Positions 26,541-35,770 of a stretch of 64,000 nucleotides of DNA are shown here, in pieces. The notes beneath the pieces were generated by a model. The model had not been told where the DNA came from and made no database searches. It saw nothing but the letters and a program-made list of their open reading frames with translations. Source of the DNA: JAISGQ01 sp045604965 (GTDB lineage Bacteria; Bacillota; Clostridia; Oscillospirales; Acutalibacteraceae); assembly GCA_045604965.1 (NCBI GenBank), contig JAZUPB010000035.1:1-64000 (forward strand). The letters are read 5' to 3'. Within the stretch, counting starts at the first letter, position 1. Every line of letters begins with the position of its first letter. The position numbers and the translations under genes are program-made.

Positions 26541-27581
26541 TTATTCATTCTCTATAACATTCAGATATGCTTCATTGCGCAGATAATCAAGATATTCCTG
26601 CTCATCAAAAATAAACGCTTCATCTACGCTTTCAAACCTGTCATTCATCATTCGGTATAAGTCAAGAGTCGCTTTTCGGTATAGCCCTGCTTTGCAGGCA
26701 GATGCCGCGCCCGATGCTCCTGTACCGTAAAAAATATCATCTGCCCATTCCACACCGTCATTATTATAGGCACTTGACCACTCATAAGCCATATATAAAT
26801 CAGCATAGACTTCTGTATATTTTTCAAACGTCTCTGCTGAATCGTCAATGTTATCCTGCAGTGAAGGGAATTTCGGATTCGCCATTCCCCGAAGCATCTG
26901 ATATGCATTGTCAAACTCCGCTTTCCATATGTCTCTTTCGCAAGCTGCAGCTGCAGCTTCTTCGGGAGTGCTGTATGCTTCAACAGTGTATTTCTGATAA
27001 AAACGGTCAATTGGATTGTTTTCCCAATCAAGTAACCGTACAGGTAATACCACTGCACAGGGTTTGTTGTTTTTGGAGATATAAATTACTGTCAGCTCAT
27101 CTGCATATTCATCAAATGCTGCACCGATAATCGCCTCTTTGTAATTCATATTTTCATTTATCGGTAACTTGAAGCTGCGCGTTTCACTTCCCATACAGCT
27201 TATAATCTCAACAACGTATTCCCCTTTTTCGTTTTCAGCTGTCACCGCTGCATATCCGCTTTCCCATGCAAGGGGATTTTTATATACTTTCGAAACCGAA
27301 TCACTGTAAGGACACGCATACTGCACTGTGTACTCTGTGCTGTTGCCTATAAATATGCAGATGTCAGAGTAGTTTTCAAGTGTGATCTGTGGCTTTTCCT
27401 TACTCTCGCCTTCTATCAGAATATTATTGTCATTATTATAAATTATATAATCATATGACGTTTTACTTCCATTGGTTATTTCCGTGATTTTCCAGAATTC
27501 GCCTTCCTCACTGACCTTGGTTTTTCCACATCCACACAATAGAAATGCAATAGCTATCAATACAAAAATCACTTTTTTCAT
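26541..27581 (-). CDS. Predicted lipoprotein of unknown function
   Basis: A 346-aa exported protein. The signal peptide MKKVIFVLIAIAFLLCGCGK has a lipobox LCGC, with Cys18 as the likely lipidated residue. The mature part is acidic, with a beta-rich first half and a helical second half containing several YxxxY/W segments. No family recognised. The promoter is at 27618-27646 and the ribosome binding site is AAGGCGG. No clear partner gene is nearby. Confidence 0.8.
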   Translation of the reverse strand: MKKVIFVLIAIAFLLCGCGKTKVSEEGEFWKITEITNGSKTSYDYIIYNNDNNILIEGESKEKPQITLENYSDICIFIGNSTEYTVQYACPYSDSVSKVYKNPLAWESGYAAVTAENEKGEYVVEIISCMGSETRSFKLPINENMNYKEAIIGAAFDEYADELTVIYISKNNKPCAVVLPVRLLDWENNPIDRFYQKYTVEAYSTPEEAAAAACERDIWKAEFDNAYQMLRGMANPKFPSLQDNIDDSAETFEKYTEVYADLYMAYEWSSAYNNDGVEWADDIFYGTGASGAASACKAGLYRKATLDLYRMMNDRFESVDEAFIFDEQEYLDYLRNEAYLNVIENE

Positions 27582-27617
27582 TTTACCGTTCCACCGCCTT
27601 ATGTTTTTTCATATTTA

Positions 27618-27646
27618 ATTATAGTACTCTTTATTTATGCAGTCAA
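27618..27646 (-). promoter_or_regulatory. Sigma-A promoter of the lipoprotein gene
   Basis: On the minus strand TTGACT (27646-27641), a 17-nt spacer, and TATAAT (27623-27618). Confidence 0.8.
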
Positions 27647-27740
27647 TAATTTTTATGTAAACCACCTCCGGGCTCTGAGTAATATATATTTTCAAAGCAT
27701 ATTCTACGAAACAGTATTTTCTCTTATACCCATCTTTTTG

Positions 27741-27769
27741 TTGACAAACGGAATAGTTTAAAATATAAT
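27741..27769 (+). promoter_or_regulatory. Consensus promoter of tRNA-Ser
   Basis: TTGACA, a 17-nt spacer, and TATAAT, a perfect sigma-A promoter 23 nt before the tRNA. Confidence 0.9.
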
Positions 27770-27792
27770 AATTGACGCTGTCAGCAATATAC

Positions 27793-27880
27793 GGAGAGTT
27801 GTCCGAGTGGTCGAAGGTGCAGCACTCGAAATGCTGTGTGGGTCAAACCACCTAGGGTTCGAATCCCTAACTCTCCGCCA
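27793..27880 (+). tRNA. tRNA-Ser (anticodon CGA)
   Basis: An 88-nt class II tRNA. The acceptor GGAGAGT pairs with ACTCTCC, the anticodon loop CTCGAAA sits between CAGCA and TGCTG, there is a long variable arm, the T loop is GTTCGAATC, and CCA is encoded. Anticodon CGA reads UCG. Confidence 0.95.
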
Positions 27881-27928
27881 AGAAGAATCCTGATTAACAT
27901 ACGGTTTGTCAGGATTCTTCTTTTTTTG
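27881..27928 (+). terminator. Terminator of tRNA-Ser
   Basis: AGAAGAATCCTGA pairs with TCAGGATTCTTCT around a 15-nt loop, followed by T7. The next 250 nt up to the MATE gene hold no gene that I can support. Confidence 0.88.
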
Positions 27929-28180
27929 CGTTCTTGCGAAAATCGGTCGTTTTTTCCTCGATTTCGGCTGTTCTTTCCAGAGTCCTTACCTCGGTTTCGG
28001 AATAAAAAAGAGACTTCTAAAACTTATTTTTCTATTGAACTAGTAATTTAGTGACATTATAATGTTTACGAAAGTAATCGCGTGGGTAATAATGCAATAA
28101 CCCCATTATTGGCTATTTCGCCTTGGTTCGGATTTATTTTTCATAAACACAGCTAAAAACTAATTGAGGGTATAAACAAT

Positions 28181-29536
28181 ATGAAAGATTTAACAAAAGG
28201 CTATCCCGCAAAAGTCATAATGATGTTTGCAATTCCGCTGATGCTTGGAAACATATTCCAGCAGCTGTACAATATGGCAGACAGCAAGGTTGTCAGTACA
28301 TATATCGGAACAGAGGCACTGGCGGCAGTAGGTGCAACTGCGGTAATCGTAAATACTCTGATCGTATTTCTGAACGGTCTGACCCAGGGCTTTTCCATTA
28401 TGGTCGCCACTCGATTCGGAGCAAAGGACATAAAGAGTATTCGCCAATATGTGGCAGGTACAGTCATCCTCACAATGGTTATCACGCTGATAATCACAAT
28501 TGCAGGACTTGTGTTTATTGAGCCGATTCTGGAATTTCTGAACACTCCCGAAGATATTATGCCTGATGCGCTCTCTTACATCAGGGTCATCATCGCAGGT
28601 CTGATAACCACTGCCCTGTATAATATGTTTGCAAACATTCTGCGTGCTGTCGGAGACAGCAAAACACCGCTGTACTGTCTGTTGTTTGCACTCGTTGTCA
28701 ATATCGGTCTTGATCTGCTGTTTGTTTGCGTATTTTCGTGGGGTATGGAAGGTGCGGCGATCGCAACAGTAATAGCTCAAGCCATTTCTGCGGCACTTTG
28801 CGGTCTTATCGTACTATTCAGATTTCGTGAAATTTTGCCGACCAAAGGAGACTGGAAGCCAATCGGTGGGCAGTATTCCAGTATGCTGTCTGCAGGCTTT
28901 TCTATGGCTCTTATGGGCTGCATCGTCAATATGGGAACCGTTGTTTTACAGGGTTCGATCAACAATCTCGGCACGGATATCGTTGTTGCTCATACCGCTA
29001 TCAGAAGAGTATTCAGCATAATGATGGCATTCATTGGTGCTGTCGGAACTTCTATGACCACCTATGCCAGCCAGAATATGGGTGCCGTCAAGCCGATGCG
29101 AGTCCGGCAGGGTATGCGCCACGCCATATTCATCAGCACCGGTATAACAACAGCACTTCTGGCAGGCTGGTACCTGTTCGGTGAAAAAATAGTCATATGG
29201 ATAACAAGCACCGACAGCAGACCGATCATTGATGCTGCAGTTATGTATATGAACACAGATATATGGTTCTTCTATGTACTTGGACCTCTGTTTGTTTTGC
29301 GATGCACCCTTCAGGGTATGGGAAGAAAAACAATCCCCATCTTTTCAAGCATTTTGGAACTGGTTATCAAGGTCCTTTTTGCAATTATCCTTGTCCCCGC
29401 TTTTGGATATGTGGGAGTTGCGTTTACAGAGCCAGTCAGCTGGATAATTATGATCATTCCGCTCATTATTTCCTACTTCAGACTCCCTCCCGAGAAGATG
29501 CTTCAGAAGGAAAGCACAGAAATCGGCTCACTTTGA
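28181..29536 (+). CDS. MATE-family multidrug/sodium antiporter
   Basis: A 451-aa, 12-helix protein of the MOP/MATE superfamily. The start KGYPAKVIMMFAIPLMLGNIFQQLYNMADSKVVSTYIG and the ALAAVGAT block are standard for the NorM/DinF-like clostridial subgroup. It likely exports cationic compounds using H+ or Na+. The substrate is unknown. The downstream SAP/DUF6434 gene starts 47 nt after its stop. Confidence 0.92.
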   Translation: MKDLTKGYPAKVIMMFAIPLMLGNIFQQLYNMADSKVVSTYIGTEALAAVGATAVIVNTLIVFLNGLTQGFSIMVATRFGAKDIKSIRQYVAGTVILTMVITLIITIAGLVFIEPILEFLNTPEDIMPDALSYIRVIIAGLITTALYNMFANILRAVGDSKTPLYCLLFALVVNIGLDLLFVCVFSWGMEGAAIATVIAQAISAALCGLIVLFRFREILPTKGDWKPIGGQYSSMLSAGFSMALMGCIVNMGTVVLQGSINNLGTDIVVAHTAIRRVFSIMMAFIGAVGTSMTTYASQNMGAVKPMRVRQGMRHAIFISTGITTALLAGWYLFGEKIVIWITSTDSRPIIDAAVMYMNTDIWFFYVLGPLFVLRCTLQGMGRKTIPIFSSILELVIKVLFAIILVPAFGYVGVAFTEPVSWIIMIIPLIISYFRLPPEKMLQKESTEIGSL

Positions 29537-29583
29537 AAAACATTCATACAAAGAAAAGCACAAAAGCACAGGAGACATTACAA

Positions 29584-30159
29584 ATGAGTGAGAGACCTGA
29601 ACTGAGCAAAGAATTGGACGGCGAGACCTTTCGCAGTTTTTATTACCTAAAGGAAGAGCTTGTAAGGTTTTGCAGAGATAACGGCCTGCCTGTCTCAGGC
29701 GGAAAGATAGAACTTACAGACAGAATCGCACATTTTCTCGATACAGGCAAAGTATTGAATGCTTCTGTCAACAGAAAATCAGCAGTGAACATTGGTATAA
29801 TTACCGAGAACACGAAAATAGAGCCCAATATTGTTTGTTCGGAAAAGCACCGAGCCTTTTTCGCGGAAAAGATCGGCAAAAGATTTTCGTTTAATGTTTT
29901 ATTCCAGAAATGGCTGAAAAGCAACGCAGGAAAAACGTATGGAGATGCCATTAATGCTTATTACCTGATTCTTGAAGAAAAGAAAAAGAGCAAATCGACG
30001 ATAGACAAGCAATTTGAATACAATACATATATCCGCGATTTCTTTGAGGATAATCAGGGAAGAAATCTTGAAGAAGCTATTATTTGTTGGAAATACAAGA
30101 AGAGCTTGCAGGGGCATAACCGTTACGAAAAATCAGATCTTATTGCATTAGGCAATTAA
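29584..30159 (+). CDS. SAP-domain and DUF6434 protein
   Basis: A 191-aa soluble protein. The N-terminus has a SAP-like helix-extended loop-helix (LVRFCRDNGLPVSGGKIELTDRIAHFL, residues 21-48). The C-terminal half (IVCSEKHRAFFAEKIGKRFSFNVLFQKWLKSNAGKTYGDAI... to GHNRYE) is a DUF6434-like block. Nucleic-acid binding is plausible from the SAP motif. The start at 29584 follows GGAG at 10 nt. A longer in-frame reading into the MATE gene has no start signal. Confidence 0.8.
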   Translation: MSERPELSKELDGETFRSFYYLKEELVRFCRDNGLPVSGGKIELTDRIAHFLDTGKVLNASVNRKSAVNIGIITENTKIEPNIVCSEKHRAFFAEKIGKRFSFNVLFQKWLKSNAGKTYGDAINAYYLILEEKKKSKSTIDKQFEYNTYIRDFFEDNQGRNLEEAIICWKYKKSLQGHNRYEKSDLIALGN

Positions 30160-30189
30160 ATGATTGTATTGGTAATATCTCTGCTATTA

Positions 30190-30233
30190 TGCGGCACTAA
30201 GGTAACAGTACTTTGGTGCCGCTGTTCTTTTCT
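30190..30233 (+). terminator. Terminator after the DUF6434 gene
   Basis: GCGGCAC and GGTGCCGC form the base of a hairpin with an inner AGGTA/TACTT helix, followed by a T-rich tract (TGTTCTTTTCTT). Confidence 0.7.
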
Positions 30234-30255
30234 TATGCACGCTTTGTTCTGTGAG

Positions 30256-30284
30256 TTGAATGTGCTTAAGTTATATGGTATTAT
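30256..30284 (+). promoter_or_regulatory. Sigma-A promoter of the cupin gene
   Basis: TTGAAT, a 17-nt spacer, and TATTAT, 41 nt before the ATG. Confidence 0.65.
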
Positions 30285-30324
30285 GTAATAACCAAAAATC
30301 GTTAATCCTCTCGAGGTGCGAAAT

Positions 30325-30690
30325 ATGGAATTCATAAACAGTGAAAACATAAAAGAATTGATGAATCCAGGTGTTATTTCAAGGCAGCTTCTCTGCCCTG
30401 AAAACTCTGAAAGTCATCGAGTTACAATCACTGAGGTGCATCTTGATATAGGTGCAACACAGCCGCGACATACGCACAACGCATCAGAACAAATATGGTA
30501 TGCTATACAGGGCAGTGGCAAATTACTTCTTGCTGATGATATGGAAAAAGAATTCAAAGCAGGAGATGTTGTGAGATTTGCCGATAAAGATGTACACGGA
30601 TTGATCAATGAGGGAGATACCGAGTTTATATATATTTCCGTAACTGCTCCTCCCATTAATTTTAAATACGCGTATAAGCAATCAAAATAA
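30325..30690 (+). CDS. Single-domain cupin protein
   Basis: A 121-aa cupin. Motif 1 is RHTHNASEQIWYAIQGSGKLLL (metal ligands in HTH and E) and motif 2 is GDVVRFADKDVHGLIN. This is a typical small cupin_2 with an intact metal site, and the substrate is unknown. ATG at 30325 is preferred over the in-frame GTG at 30316 because GAGG is 8 nt upstream. Confidence 0.88.
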   Translation: MEFINSENIKELMNPGVISRQLLCPENSESHRVTITEVHLDIGATQPRHTHNASEQIWYAIQGSGKLLLADDMEKEFKAGDVVRFADKDVHGLINEGDTEFIYISVTAPPINFKYAYKQSK

Positions 30691-30789
30691 TCACTCTAAA
30701 TACAGTCATTATCTACCGCGTCTTGTACGGCTACAGCAGGGCGTATTATAATTTTTTTATATGTAGTCGGAAAGGCTATGGACACATAA

Positions 30790-31992
30790 ATGAAAGAACA
30801 AAGTTGCCGCCTGTTCAAGCGCTGCGGCGGGTGTCAGTTAAAAGAACCATACGACCAACAGCTTGAATGGAAACAGGATAAAGTTAATCGCCTGCTTTCA
30901 AGTTTTGCCGAATGTTCACCTATAATTGGTATGAAGAACCCATATCGATATCGCAATAAGGTACAGCACGGGTTTTATACAAACCCCTCACGCCGTATTA
31001 TTTCGGGTATTTTTCAGTCCGGCAGCGGAAGAATTGTACCCTGTGAAAGCTGTATGCTTGAGGATACTCAGGCAGATCGCATAATCTCAACAATAAAGAC
31101 GCTGATGCAATCCTTCCGTATTTTTCCCTATAATCCCGGAACCGGAAACGGTCTTATCCGCCACGTAATGATCCGCAAAGGTTTTAACAGCGGAGAATAT
31201 CTGGTGTGTCTGGTCACATCAAAAAGTTCTCTTCCGTCTAAAAAGAACTTTATTGCGGCACTCTGCAAGGCACACCCATTTATTACCACTGTCGTTCAGA
31301 ATGTCTGTACCAATCCTATGCCGCTTACTATGGGCAAGCAGGATCTGGTGCTGTACGGAAAGGGTTTTATTGAGGACACTCTGTGCGGAAAACGCTTTCG
31401 AATCTCTGCATCGTCATTTTATCAGGTCAATCCTGTGCAGACAGAAGTTCTCTACAATACCGCTATGAATTTTGCCTCTCTCTCCCCTGATGATCGTGTG
31501 CTGGATTGCTACTGCGGTACGGGAACTATCGGAATAATAGCATCGGACTTCTGCGGAGAGGTTGTCGGTGTTGAGCTTAACGGCAGCGCAGTAGCTGATG
31601 CAGAGAAGAACGCCGCCGCAAACGAATGTAAAAACGTTAAGTTTATACAGGGTGATTCAGGAAAATTTATGGAAGAGATGGCAAAGTCCGGTGAGACAGT
31701 GGACGTTGTATTTACTGATCCGCCCAGAACAGGAAGCGACAAACGTTTTCTTGAAAGCCTCTCAATTCTGGCGCCGAAAAGAATTGTTTATATTTCCTGC
31801 GGAATAGAATCTCTCGCAAGAGATCTGCGCTTTCTGAGTAAAAACGGCTACACCGTACAGAAAATCCAGCCTGTGGATATGTTCCCTCATACCAAGCATA
31901 TTGAGAGTGTTGTCTGTTTGAGTAGGGAAAAGGCCGACGATTATATCCGTATATCCGTTCATACGAAGGATTTGCAAATAAAAGCGAACTGA
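30790..31992 (+). CDS. 23S rRNA uracil-C5 methyltransferase, RlmD/RlmCD family (TRAM-less)
   Basis: A 400-aa RumA-like enzyme that transfers a methyl group from SAM to a uracil of 23S rRNA. Cys pairs for the [4Fe-4S] cluster are in CRLFKRCGGCQ (residues 6-16). The SAM site is DCYCGTGTIG near 239, DPPRTG lies near 315, and the catalytic nucleophile is in YISCGIES near 337. The usual N-terminal TRAM domain is absent, which makes it shorter than the roughly 450-aa relatives. It could modify U1939 or U747. The exact target cannot be read. Confidence 0.9.
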   Translation: MKEQSCRLFKRCGGCQLKEPYDQQLEWKQDKVNRLLSSFAECSPIIGMKNPYRYRNKVQHGFYTNPSRRIISGIFQSGSGRIVPCESCMLEDTQADRIISTIKTLMQSFRIFPYNPGTGNGLIRHVMIRKGFNSGEYLVCLVTSKSSLPSKKNFIAALCKAHPFITTVVQNVCTNPMPLTMGKQDLVLYGKGFIEDTLCGKRFRISASSFYQVNPVQTEVLYNTAMNFASLSPDDRVLDCYCGTGTIGIIASDFCGEVVGVELNGSAVADAEKNAAANECKNVKFIQGDSGKFMEEMAKSGETVDVVFTDPPRTGSDKRFLESLSILAPKRIVYISCGIESLARDLRFLSKNGYTVQKIQPVDMFPHTKHIESVVCLSREKADDYIRISVHTKDLQIKAN

Positions 31993-32024
31993 ACGACAAG
32001 ATGGTATTTGACGGAGTAACAAAA

Positions 32025-32447
32025 ATGAAGAGGCTAACAAAAGAAGCAGAAACGATACTTATTGAACGTTTTGGAAAAGACAGCATTATTGCATTAGCAA
32101 CAACGGCTGATGGAACGCCCTATGTGCGCAACGTAAATGCCTTTTATTTTGATGGCGCATTTTATGTGCTTACTTATGGCTTGTCAAACAAGATGAAACA
32201 GATTGCAAAAAATCCCGTGGTGGCAATCGCAGGTGATTGGTTCACTGCCCATGGAAAAGGTGTGAATCTGGGATATTTCGGCAAAGAAGAGAATACAGAA
32301 ATTGCTAAATTGATGCGCACCATGTTTGCTGAATGGATTGATAACGGACATAATAATTTTGACGATGTGAATACATGCATTTTGCGAATTGAACTAACAC
32401 ACGGATTGCTGTTATCTCATGGTACTCGTTATGATATTGATTTCTAA
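32025..32447 (+). CDS. Pyridoxamine 5'-phosphate oxidase-like flavin protein
   Basis: A 140-aa split-beta-barrel protein. DSIIALATTADGTPYVRNVNAFYFDGAFYVLTYGLSNK is the flavin-binding PNPOx-like core. It probably binds FMN or heme. The substrate is unknown. The start at 32025 has GGAGTAA upstream. It follows the methyltransferase after 32 nt and may be co-transcribed with it. Confidence 0.82.
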   Translation: MKRLTKEAETILIERFGKDSIIALATTADGTPYVRNVNAFYFDGAFYVLTYGLSNKMKQIAKNPVVAIAGDWFTAHGKGVNLGYFGKEENTEIAKLMRTMFAEWIDNGHNNFDDVNTCILRIELTHGLLLSHGTRYDIDF

Positions 32448-32612
32448 GTGACTCACCAATTCTAATATATCAAATGCTTCGGTAGACTCCCTACCGAAAG
32501 GGACAACTGTGGAATGCGTCGTTCTTTTAGTCAGGGAACAGATTTGACGGCAGTATCTGTATTCTTTCACGCTGAAAATTTATATATGATACGTCAATCG
32601 GAGAACATAAAT

Positions 32613-33032
32613 ATGGAATTTTTTGAAATTAAAGCAGATTTTTTTGAGGAACTAAAAGAATTGCAAAAGACATATAAAATTGAGATCGGAGAGGCTGTTC
32701 CTACAGAAGCTGAATTTGCAAGTTTAAGAACAGCCATCGAACAGGAACTAATTCATTTTTATGGCTGTGTCTGTGATAATACATTAGCAGCGTGCTGTTC
32801 AATATGCCTTACTTTTTCAACTTTTAATTATGAAAAGTCCGGTATATTTGAGGATTTCTATATACGACCTCAGTACCGTCATAAGGGAATTGCCCGAAAG
32901 TTAGTTTCATATGCATATGAGCACAGTAATGTGAGTTCCCTTTTAGTCGGATGTGCGGACTGCGATATCAAAATGTATCAAGCAATCGGTTTTGATATTC
33001 CGCTTGGGAATATGCTGGCATACGGAAAATAA
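32613..33032 (+). CDS. GNAT-family N-acetyltransferase
   Basis: A 139-aa acetyltransferase. EDFYIRPQYRHKGIARKLVSYAYEH (residues 85-109) contains the acetyl-CoA-binding R/Q-x-x-G-x-A/G motif A. The C-terminal MYQAIGFDI is motif B. The acceptor is unknown. ATG at 32613 has CGGAG upstream. The longer reading to 32514 lacks a site. A small GGTAG/CTACC hairpin lies before it at 32478-32498. Confidence 0.82.
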   Translation: MEFFEIKADFFEELKELQKTYKIEIGEAVPTEAEFASLRTAIEQELIHFYGCVCDNTLAACCSICLTFSTFNYEKSGIFEDFYIRPQYRHKGIARKLVSYAYEHSNVSSLLVGCADCDIKMYQAIGFDIPLGNMLAYGK

Positions 33033-33053
33033 GTTTGAATATTCTTTACATTA

Positions 33054-33093
33054 AAATTGACCTCAAAGTCATATGACTTTGAGTTCAATTTTT
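33054..33093. terminator. Bidirectional terminator
   Basis: AATTGA-C-CTCAAAGTCAT pairs with ATGACTTTGAG-T-TCAATT, followed by T5. It lies between the convergent GNAT and NSS transporter genes. Confidence 0.8.
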
Positions 33094-33107
33094 CATAATG
33101 TCTGTTT

Positions 33108-34469
33108 TTAGATTTTCATAATGCCCAGCACATCAAGTATAGAGGTCACAAGGATAAGAACAATGAATACAGGGGCGATATACTTTATCATCACCGTAAA
33201 CAGTTTCTGACCTTTAAACTGCCCCTGTCCTGCGATCTCCTCACAGATAGTTTTCGGCTTTATAACATAGCCAATATAGAAACAGGTCAGCAGAGCTACA
33301 ATAGGCATAAGCACACTGTTGGAGGCGAAGTCAAACATATCGAGGAATGTCATTCCCGCAATTGAAATATGGCTCAGCACGCCAAAACCGAGCGATGACG
33401 GCAATCCGAGCAGTACGCTTCCGATAAACACGATCAGGCAAGTAGTCTTTCTGCCCCATCCAAACTTATCGCGGAAGATAGATACTACAGTCTCCATCAG
33501 AGAGATTGATGAGGTCAGTGCAGCAAAGAGAACTAAAAGGAAGAACAGTGCTCCAACTATAGATCCTGCGATGCCGCTGATACTGTTGAACACTTTCGGC
33601 AGTGTGACGAACATAAGGCCGGGACCTTTTCCCAATGTGGACTCGTCGCCTCCTGAGAAAGAGAACACCGACGGAATTATCATCATACCGGCAAGGAAAG
33701 CTATGCCTGTATCAAACAGCTCAATCTGATGAACCGAAGATTCTATTTTGACTTCCTTTTTCATATAGGAACCGTAAGTTATCATTATGCCCATAGCAAG
33801 AGACATTGAATAGAACAGCTGCCCCATAGCTGCAAGTACGGTTGTAGCTGAGAACTTTGAAAAATCAGGAGTTACATAGTAAATAAGCCCTTCGATTGCA
33901 CCGGGCATAAACAGTGAATAAACACCAATTCCCAAAGTAAGCAGCACCAGTACAGGCATCATCAGTTTACTGACTTTTTCTATACCTTTTTCCACTCCGA
34001 AAAGCACAATCAGAGCGGTCAGACCGATAAACAGCAGGAACCAGCCGATAGGCTCAAAAGGCTGTGCTATAAAGCTCTCAAAATATCCATCCTGAGCAGC
34101 TTCCTTAATTCCTCCCGAAACAAATGTATACAGATATTTTGCAACCCAACCTCCGATAACAGAGTAGTAGGGCAAAATCATCATAGGAACAATAGATGCA
34201 AGCAGACCGATGAATTTATACTTGCTGCTCACCTCGCAGAAAGCACCAATGGCGCTTTTTCCTGTCTTGCGTCCGAGAGCGATCTCGGCACACATCAGCG
34301 AAAACCCAAAGGTAACTGCCAGCACAACATATACAAGCAGAAAGATACCTCCGCCGTATTTTGCGGCAAGATAAGGAAATCTCCAGATATTGCCCAGTCC
34401 AACGGCCGATCCGGCTGCAGCAAGCACGAAGCCGATCTTACCTGTAAAACTGCTTCTCTTCTTTTCCAT
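33108..34469 (-). CDS. Neurotransmitter:sodium symporter (NSS) family transporter
   Basis: A 453-aa transporter with about 11-12 helices. GKIGFVLAAAGSAVGLGNIWRFPYLAAKYGGG in helix 1 is the signature Na+/substrate site of LeuT-like NSS proteins. Bacterial members usually import amino acids with Na+. The start at 34469 is set by AAGGAGTG. A longer reading to 34487 has no site. Monocistronic. Confidence 0.92.
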   Translation of the reverse strand: MEKKRSSFTGKIGFVLAAAGSAVGLGNIWRFPYLAAKYGGGIFLLVYVVLAVTFGFSLMCAEIALGRKTGKSAIGAFCEVSSKYKFIGLLASIVPMMILPYYSVIGGWVAKYLYTFVSGGIKEAAQDGYFESFIAQPFEPIGWFLLFIGLTALIVLFGVEKGIEKVSKLMMPVLVLLTLGIGVYSLFMPGAIEGLIYYVTPDFSKFSATTVLAAMGQLFYSMSLAMGIMITYGSYMKKEVKIESSVHQIELFDTGIAFLAGMMIIPSVFSFSGGDESTLGKGPGLMFVTLPKVFNSISGIAGSIVGALFFLLVLFAALTSSISLMETVVSIFRDKFGWGRKTTCLIVFIGSVLLGLPSSLGFGVLSHISIAGMTFLDMFDFASNSVLMPIVALLTCFYIGYVIKPKTICEEIAGQGQFKGQKLFTVMIKYIAPVFIVLILVTSILDVLGIMKI

Positions 34470-34799
34470 AGATACACTCCTTTTCACGGGTATTTATATA
34501 TACCAGACCTACCCGGAAGAATCGTTTTTTTAGTATATCATATAAAGTCGAATCAAAAAAGGCTTTTTGTCCTTATTATTTTTGCAAAAAGCACATTTTT
34601 TTATAAGTATTTTTTGTATGGAAGCATCTTCCCTACCGTTTATACAGGCTTAAAATCACTATATCATATTCATTTCCACTGTAAGAGCAAGAAGTTTAAT
34701 GTATATTTTATATAAAAGTTATTGACTTTTTAGGATATTTATATTAAAATCATAATAGGCAAAAATGGTGCTTTTCGAACAGAAAGGAGCGAACATTTT
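34470..34799. other. Intergenic region between divergent genes
   Basis: 330 nt of AT-rich DNA between the NSS transporter and the moxR gene. I see the moxR promoter (separate entry). No RNA, no ORF with a ribosome binding site, and no clear transporter promoter. Confidence 0.6.
34722..34750 (+). promoter_or_regulatory. Sigma-A promoter of the moxR operon
   Basis: TTGACT, a 17-nt spacer, and TAAAAT, 50 nt before the ATG. Confidence 0.75.
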
Positions 34800-35732
34800 A
34801 TGAAACACAATCTTGCTGTAAAACTTGTTGACTCTGTTGCATCTGTACTTGCAGGAAAACGGGAGTCTGCCGAACTGGCGATAACCACGCTTCTTGCAGG
34901 CGGACATCTTCTTATCGAGGATGTCCCCGGTGTTGGAAAAACCACCCTTGCACTGGCAATTTCCGCAGCGACAGGCTGCTCATTCGGACGCATTCAGTTT
35001 ACACCTGACACAATGCCCTCTGATATTGTCGGTGTAAGCATATACAACAGCGACTCGAAAGCTTTTGAATATAAAAACGGACCTATGATGAAAAACATTA
35101 TTCTTGCAGACGAGATAAACCGCACTCCTCCCAAAACCCAGTCCGCACTGCTGGAGGCTATGCAGGAGCATCAGGTGACAGTGGACGGCATCACCCACCC
35201 TCTTCCCGATCCGTTTTTTGTGGTTGCCACCCAGAACCCTATTGAACAATACGGCACATATCCACTTCCTGAAGCTCAGCTTGACCGATTTATGATGCGC
35301 ATTTCAGTAGGATATCCAGACAAAGTTTCAGAAGAAGATATGATAAGCAGAGCTTTGGAGGGAACCCTTGAGAACAGTGCTGAACAGGTCGTTGATGCCC
35401 ATTCCCTGCTTGATCTGATGAATGAGGTAAAAAATGTATGCATATGCAAGGAAGTTATTTCATATATAGCAACTCTTATTGAACTGACAAGAGAGAATGA
35501 ATTTCTCACCTTGGGCGCAAGCCCACGTGCAGCGATTGCCGCTGCACGTGCATCGCAGGCTGCAGCTTATCTCGAAGGCCGCGACTATGTGACACCCGAT
35601 GATGTAAAAAGGGTATTTGATGCAGTAATAGCGCACAGGCTTATTGTTTCCACAAGGACACGCGCAGAAGGTCACGACGCCCATTGGGTCATCAGACGCA
35701 TAATGAGCACTGTAAAAGTTCCCACTATTTGA
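34800..35732 (+). CDS. MoxR-type AAA+ ATPase
   Basis: A 310-aa ATPase. Walker A is in DVPGVGKTTLALAIS near residue 42, Walker B is LADEINRTPPKTQSALLEAMQE near 101, sensor 1 is ATQNP, and the C-terminal lid has GASPRAAIAAARASQA. MoxR ATPases act as chaperones for membrane or metal-dependent complexes. The following DUF58 and transglutaminase genes form the standard MoxR-DUF58-TG operon. The ribosome binding site is AAAGGAG. Confidence 0.95.
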   Translation: MKHNLAVKLVDSVASVLAGKRESAELAITTLLAGGHLLIEDVPGVGKTTLALAISAATGCSFGRIQFTPDTMPSDIVGVSIYNSDSKAFEYKNGPMMKNIILADEINRTPPKTQSALLEAMQEHQVTVDGITHPLPDPFFVVATQNPIEQYGTYPLPEAQLDRFMMRISVGYPDKVSEEDMISRALEGTLENSAEQVVDAHSLLDLMNEVKNVCICKEVISYIATLIELTRENEFLTLGASPRAAIAAARASQAAAYLEGRDYVTPDDVKRVFDAVIAHRLIVSTRTRAEGHDAHWVIRRIMSTVKVPTI

Positions 35733-35770
35733 TTTTAATAACAAAAATATGTAATTCGGGAGGGATATCT

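Noticed and set aside
27836..28051. 71-aa plus-strand ORF starting within tRNA-Ser
   Set aside because: It overlaps the tRNA and its terminator and has no ribosome binding site.
32478..32498. Small hairpin before the GNAT gene
   Set aside because: TTCGGTAG/CTACCGAA is only 8 bp with no T run, and no mobile-element ends or riboswitch features surround it.
34295..34477. 60-aa minus-strand ORF within the NSS transporter start region
   Set aside because: It is an alternative frame within the transporter gene, with no ribosome binding site of its own.
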